Positions 59,781 to 64,000 of a stretch of DNA of 64,000 bases are shown in pieces. Made by a program: the position numbers and the translations under genes. A model generated the notes under the pieces. It worked only from the letters and a program-made list of their open reading frames with translations. It ran no database searches and was not told where the DNA came from. Positions within the stretch are counted from its first letter, which is position 1. Each line of letters begins with the position of its first letter. The stretch comes from CALKAL01 sp051846895 (GTDB taxonomy: Bacteria; Bacillota; Bacilli; Bacillales; Alkalibacillaceae), in contig JBPYCQ010000001.1 in NCBI GenBank assembly GCA_051846895.1, positions 186,001-250,000 on the forward strand. Direction: 5' to 3'.

Positions 59781-62078
59781 TCACATGAAGTCGTACGGTG
59801 ATAGCTCTTCTTCATCTTGTTTTTCATGAGTTTGACTATCGTTTTTTTCTAAATTAAAAATAACGTTCACTCGATCAACTAAAGTAGTGCGACGTTGATA
59901 AGCTTCATCTTTTGATAAACCTTCAATGAAGGCATCATATTCACCACAAATGATTAAAGAGGATTTACTTCTTGTGATAGCAGTATACAACAGTTTTTTA
60001 ACGAGCATACGCTTAAAAGAACGTACAACAGGCATAATCACAATCGGGAATTCACTGCCTTGTGATTTATGGATTGAGATAGCATATGCAAGCATAATTT
60101 GGTTAAATTCTTGTTTCGTATACGTGACTAATTGTCCTTCAAAATCTATAATTAACTCCTCTTTTTTACTTTCAGATTCATTTGGTTTTTTAATGGCAAC
60201 AATCTCTCCAATATCACCATTATAAACTTGTTTTTCTGGTTGATTAACGAGCTGGATGACCTTATCACCTGTACGCAAGACATTTTCAAAATGCTGTACT
60301 TGTCTTTTCGTTTTTTGAAACGGATTAAATATGTTTTGTAAAGCTGTATTTAGTTGATGAATACCAGTATTCGTTTTATACATCGGTGCTAAAACTTGAA
60401 TATCTTTTTTTGTATAACCTTTAGCAATTGCTTTTTTAACAATCTGTTCAACCACTGATAACGTTTGATCCTGTTTACAGGCAAAAAAATTAAAATCGTC
60501 TTTCTTTGACAACGGCAATTGGTTAACTTCGTCATTTTTTATTTTATGAGCTAATTTTATAATAAAAGAGTTTTCCTTTTGTCGATATATTTCTGAAAGT
60601 CTACTAACACGAAGTTGGTTAGAGCGTAATAAATCGGCTAACACTTGGCCGGGCCCGACAGACGGTAATTGATCTTCATCCCCTACAAAAATGACTTTCA
60701 TATCTGAAGGAACAGCTTTAAGTAGTCTGTTGGCTAACCAGACATCAACCATGGAAAATTCATCAACAATTAATATTTTCCCCTTTAATGGATTTCCGGC
60801 ATCATGTTCAAATTGATCGTCGCCTGCCCACCCGAGTAAACTATGAATCGTTTTCGCTTTAAGTCCCGTTGCTTCTGATAGTCTTTTCGCTGCACGGCCT
60901 GTAGGAGCCGTCAAAATGTAATTTGAATCATGTTGTTTAAGATTATTGTTTTTAATAAAGGCATCATAACATTGGATGATTCCTTTAATAACGGTCGTCT
61001 TACCAGTGCCCGGACCACCAGTTAAAATCATCACCTTTTCACTTAGTGCTAATTTAATAGCTTCATATTGCTCTTCACCATATGAAAACCCTTCTGTCTC
61101 TTCGATATCTCCAATAATTTTTAATAATTCACTTTCATCCAAAGTGTCTTCATCATTGACATCAATAATACGCTTCAGTTGTGAGGCTATTCCCTCTTCC
61201 GCAAAATAGAGCTGTGGTAAATAAATACGATTATTTTCTTTAACAATCATCTGTTCCTGTTCTAATTGCTCTACATACTTGTCATAATCAACATCACTAT
61301 GTTCAAAAGGTTGTCGCGGAAATAATATTTGATTAGTTTTAATAATTAAATCATTTTGTTCGACAAAGACGTGTCCATCCATTGACTCTAACTCTAAAAT
61401 ATGAAGAATCCCCGCTTGAACCCGCTCTGGATGATCTTTTTCTATTCCAATTGATTGGGCTATTTCATCCGCCCGCTGAAATCCAAATCCATCTATTTTA
61501 AAAACGAGCGCATATGGGTTTTCTTTAATTTGTTTAATTGTCTCTTCTTGAAAGGCATCATAAATTTTTTGAGCCATCTGGAGACCGATTCCGTGCTTAG
61601 CTAATTCAATCGTTACCCTCTCGAAGCCTTGATGCATTCGCAAATCTGCAATGAAACGACTTTTTATTTGTGCAGTCATACCTTGAATATGTTCAAGAAC
61701 GGACTCATCTTCTAGAATACGGTCAACAGCATTAATTCCTAATGACTGAACAATTCGTTGTGCCGTCTTTTGTCCAATTCCATAAAATAGATCGCTTGAT
61801 AAATATTTGATTAAACTATCTTCAGTTTTTGGTAATTCTTTTTCATATGTAAAAACGTTGTATTGTTCACCGAATTTTGGATGCTGAATAATATCACCAT
61901 AAAATGTATATTCATTTCCATAAGTTAATGGGGGGAAATGTCCTTTCACAACAAGTTCTTCTTCAGTAACTGGCTCATTCGTATCAATGATCGAGACTGA
62001 TGCGATTGAAAATAATTCATCTTGATTATGAAAGATCATATGATTCAGTTTTCCCTTCACGAAACCTTTATGCTCCAT
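59781..62078 (-). CDS. recD2: RecD2 family 5'-3' DNA helicase (YrrC)
   Basis: A superfamily 1B helicase of the type not bound to RecBC. The 765-residue protein has an N-terminal OB-like region and helix-hairpin-helix segments (GIGQKTAQRIV, GFGFQRADEIA), then helicase motifs: Walker A LTGGPGTGKTTVIKG, Walker B VDEFSMVDVWL, FVGDEDQLPSVGPGQ, and motifs V-VI (AYAISIHKSQGSEFP, LYTAITRSK). It is followed by the zinc-ribbon gene. Confidence 0.94.
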   Translation of the reverse strand: MEHKGFVKGKLNHMIFHNQDELFSIASVSIIDTNEPVTEEELVVKGHFPPLTYGNEYTFYGDIIQHPKFGEQYNVFTYEKELPKTEDSLIKYLSSDLFYGIGQKTAQRIVQSLGINAVDRILEDESVLEHIQGMTAQIKSRFIADLRMHQGFERVTIELAKHGIGLQMAQKIYDAFQEETIKQIKENPYALVFKIDGFGFQRADEIAQSIGIEKDHPERVQAGILHILELESMDGHVFVEQNDLIIKTNQILFPRQPFEHSDVDYDKYVEQLEQEQMIVKENNRIYLPQLYFAEEGIASQLKRIIDVNDEDTLDESELLKIIGDIEETEGFSYGEEQYEAIKLALSEKVMILTGGPGTGKTTVIKGIIQCYDAFIKNNNLKQHDSNYILTAPTGRAAKRLSEATGLKAKTIHSLLGWAGDDQFEHDAGNPLKGKILIVDEFSMVDVWLANRLLKAVPSDMKVIFVGDEDQLPSVGPGQVLADLLRSNQLRVSRLSEIYRQKENSFIIKLAHKIKNDEVNQLPLSKKDDFNFFACKQDQTLSVVEQIVKKAIAKGYTKKDIQVLAPMYKTNTGIHQLNTALQNIFNPFQKTKRQVQHFENVLRTGDKVIQLVNQPEKQVYNGDIGEIVAIKKPNESESKKEELIIDFEGQLVTYTKQEFNQIMLAYAISIHKSQGSEFPIVIMPVVRSFKRMLVKKLLYTAITRSKSSLIICGEYDAFIEGLSKDEAYQRRTTLVDRVNVIFNLEKNDSQTHEKQDEEELSPYDFM

Positions 62079-62165
62079 TGTTCAGTCACCTTAATCTATA
62101 AAATATTATACTTTTACTAGCCAATTAAGTATTAAATATGTAGCAGTTGAATGTTAAAAGCATTA

Positions 62166-62819
62166 TTATAAACTCGATTCAATTTGTTTTTTTCCATTAA
62201 TCGCTAATAAGTGATCTGGCTGAATTTCGATAGCACGATTGAAATGATGTAAAGCCTCATCATATTTTTCTTGATAAGTATAAATAACCCCAAGATTGTA
62301 ATGGGCATCTGAGTGATTCTCATTTAAGGATAATACTTTCTGGAACTGTTCATATGCTGCATCAATTTGATCTGTATAGGCTAAAGTTAAACCAAAATAG
62401 AAGAAATAATCAATATCCTCATCGTTAAGTTCCACAGCACGTTGCAAATAAGGTAAAGCTAGTTTTGGTTGTTCAAGATTTAGAAATGACATCCCTTGCA
62501 TGAAAAATACATCTGTTTCATCAAGACCAAGTTTAATAGCTTTTTGAAAATGGTTTGACGCTTCTTTGTAGTTTTCTTGCTCATAATATAAATTACCTAG
62601 ACTATAGTAAATAGTGGGCATTTGATCGTTTAATGATAATGCTTTTTCAAAAAAATTTTTCGCACGATCAAGTTCATTTATATGCAAAAGTAGATTTCCA
62701 AAATTAATAAAACCGACTGGATCATTAGGATTGTTTTCTATGAAATCATTAAACACTTTTGCTGCTTCATCATATTTGTTATTTTTCATAAATTCGATAC
62801 CTTTTTGAATCTCATTCAT
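62166..62819 (-). CDS. TPR repeat protein (YrrB-like)
   Basis: A 217-residue protein made almost entirely of about six tetratricopeptide repeats of 34 residues (for example PTIYYSLGNLYYEQENYKEA and AHYNLGVIYTYQEKYDEALH). No signal or membrane segment is present, so it is probably a cytoplasmic protein-protein adaptor. It lies between mnmA and recD2, the position of B. subtilis yrrB. Its partners are unknown. Confidence 0.9.
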   Translation of the reverse strand: MNEIQKGIEFMKNNKYDEAAKVFNDFIENNPNDPVGFINFGNLLLHINELDRAKNFFEKALSLNDQMPTIYYSLGNLYYEQENYKEASNHFQKAIKLGLDETDVFFMQGMSFLNLEQPKLALPYLQRAVELNDEDIDYFFYFGLTLAYTDQIDAAYEQFQKVLSLNENHSDAHYNLGVIYTYQEKYDEALHHFNRAIEIQPDHLLAINGKKQIESSL

Positions 62820-62890
62820 TTGATGAACTCCTCTCTACTGGAACCTACTATATTGACTAATAATAAAATATCTTATCTAATCAAAAAAGT

Positions 62891-62923
62891 AGAAAAGCCA
62901 CCACAAGTTGTGCTGACCTTTCT
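62891..62923 (-). terminator. Terminator after mnmA
   Basis: A long imperfect palindrome (AGAAAGGTCAGCACAA / TTGTGGTGGCTTTTCT) just past the mnmA stop, followed on the minus strand by ACTTTTTTGATT. Confidence 0.75.
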
Positions 62924-62926
62924 ATA

Positions 62927-64000
62927 TTAGGCTAAATAAGCAAGTCTCTCTTCGTTTTTATACACTTGATCAATCGTTCCGCCACCTAAACATACATCTC
63001 CATTATAAAAGACGACGGCTTGCCCTGGGGTGATTGCTCGCTCTCTCTTGTGAAAACGAACATCAAGAGTCCCATCTTCTTGTGGATAGACGATAACTTT
63101 TTCATCTTGTTGGCGATATCTGAATTTCGCAGTGCACTCAAACGGCTGAGTTAAATCTATATCTACAAGCCAATTGTTTTCAACCGCAATTAAACCATCA
63201 GAATATAATGCTTCATTATGATAACCTTGTTCAACATATAAAATATTATCTTCTAAATTTTTACCAACGACAAACCAAGGCTCACCAGCTCCACCAATTC
63301 CAAGACCTTGGCGTTGACCAATGGTGTAATACATTAGGCCGTCATGCTTCCCTTTCACGACACCATTTAATGTTTGCATCTCTCCTGGTTGAGCAGGTAA
63401 ATATTCACTTAAAAATTCTTTAAAATTTCGTTCACCTATAAAACAGATTCCTGTACTATCTTTCTTTTTAGCTGTAGCTAAATTATGTTTTTCAGCAATT
63501 TCTCTTACTTCTTTTTTCGTTAAATGTCCTAACGGAAACATAATTTTTGGTAGAATTTCTTTTGGAATTTGATTTAAAAAATAAGTTTGATCCTTATTAT
63601 TATCAATACCTCTTAACATTTCATATTGTCCATTATTTTCTCGAACTTGTGCGTAGTGACCTGTTGCTAAATAATCGGCTCCAAGTGACATTGCATGATC
63701 TAAAAATGCTTTAAACTTAATTTCTTTGTTACACATTACATCAGGGTTTGGTGTTCTTCCTGCTTTATATTCTTCTAAAAAGTAAGTAAACACTTTTTCC
63801 CAATATTGCTTTTCAAAATTGACAGCATAATACGGGATATCTAATTGATTACATACTCTTACAACATCTTCAAAATCTTTCGTGGCTGTACAAACACCGA
63901 ATTCATCAGTGTCATCCCAATTTTTCATAAAAATTCCGACGACATCATACCCTTGTTGCTTTAATAAAAGGGCTGTAACTGATGAATCAACTCCACCCGA
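62927..64000 (-). CDS. mnmA: tRNA-specific 2-thiouridylase MnmA, 5' end outside window
   Basis: Thiolates U34 of tRNA-Lys, -Glu and -Gln. The reading frame continues to the window edge, and its first visible residues are SGGVDSSVTALLLKQQGYDV, the PP-loop. Only about the first 15 residues are missing. Catalytic cysteines are seen in NPDVMCNKEIKF and STGICFIGERNF, with further MnmA motifs TGHYAQV, KDQTYFLNQ and GLMYYTIGQRQGLGIGG. In B. subtilis the cysteine desulfurase yrvO lies upstream and supplies sulfur; here that lies outside the window. Confidence 0.97.
   Translation of the reverse strand, partial: SGGVDSSVTALLLKQQGYDVVGIFMKNWDDTDEFGVCTATKDFEDVVRVCNQLDIPYYAVNFEKQYWEKVFTYFLEEYKAGRTPNPDVMCNKEIKFKAFLDHAMSLGADYLATGHYAQVRENNGQYEMLRGIDNNKDQTYFLNQIPKEILPKIMFPLGHLTKKEVREIAEKHNLATAKKKDSTGICFIGERNFKEFLSEYLPAQPGEMQTLNGVVKGKHDGLMYYTIGQRQGLGIGGAGEPWFVVGKNLEDNILYVEQGYHNEALYSDGLIAVENNWLVDIDLTQPFECTAKFRYRQQDEKVIVYPQEDGTLDVRFHKRERAITPGQAVVFYNGDVCLGGGTIDQVYKNEERLAYLA

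Noticed and set aside
1..64000. Prophage, insertion sequence, integrase, toxin-antitoxin or defence genes
   Set aside because: Every sizeable frame is accounted for by a core gene or its shadow; no transposase, integrase or defence motif was seen, and no long terminal repeats.

Overview
This window is AT-rich chromosomal core of an endospore-forming, low-GC Gram-positive bacterium of the Bacillaceae. Most genes can be named from protein families, and their order closely follows two segments of the Bacillus subtilis chromosome: cccA-rpoD-dnaG through yqeG-sda, and sigK, mtnN through mnmA. Here the two segments are joined directly by an Mrp antiporter operon. Sporulation genes (yqfC, yqfD, spoIIP, gpr, sigK, sda, a YjcZ-like peptide) point to a spore former. 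The Mrp operon and missing B. subtilis neighbours (glyQS, cdd, yqxD, yrrNO, pbpI) suggest a salt- or alkali-adapted relative such as the Oceanobacillus/Virgibacillus/Alkalibacillus group; that genus guess is weak. I see no rRNA, tRNA, prophage, insertion sequence or CRISPR array.

Layout. 1-7.5 kb (minus): cccA start, an unknown membrane protein, rpoD-dnaG, ppsR-ccpN, recO-yqzL-era. 7.5-12.3 kb (minus): dgkA, ybeY, an N-terminally shortened PgpH, phoH, yqfD, yqfC. 12.4-15.3 kb (minus): a membrane-stress operon nfeD-floA plus a small membrane protein, behind a SigW-like promoter. 15.4-15.7 kb: an array of eleven 21-bp direct repeats. 15.8-16.5 kb: yqeY-rpsU; then yqeW (+). 17.5-26.2 kb (minus): the CIRCE-controlled heat-shock operon hrcA-grpE-dnaK-dnaJ-prmA-rsmE-mtaB with deoC added at its end. 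26.3-32 kb (minus): hemW, lepA, yqxA, spoIIP, gpr. 32-38.6 kb: rpsT (+), holA (-), yqzM (+), the competence genes comEC-comEB-comEA (-) and comER (+). 38.6-43.6 kb (minus): yqeM-rsfS-yqeK-nadD-yhbY-aroE-yqeH-yqeG. 43.7-50.7 kb (plus): sda behind three DnaA boxes, mrpACDEFG, sigK and a YjcZ-like peptide. 50.7-64 kb (minus): mtnN, yrrS, greA, udk, trmR, mltG, yrzB, ruvX, ireB, T-box-controlled alaS, a zinc-ribbon peptide, recD2, a TPR protein and the 3' part of mnmA.

The genes cover replication (primase, HolA), transcription (RpoD, GreA), ribosome assembly (Era, YbeY, YqeH, YhbY, RsfS, S20, S21), tRNA and rRNA modification (MtaB, TrmR, MnmA, RsmE), protein folding, DNA uptake, and control of sporulation. 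The points most worth a second look are the 21-bp repeat array, the PgpH without its extracellular sensor domain, the Mrp operon without mrpB, the probable AUU start of yqfD, and the DnaA-box-controlled sda with a hairpin between its ribosome binding site and start codon. I did not find a clearly new multi-gene system; the repeat array is the only sizeable element that known genes do not explain.
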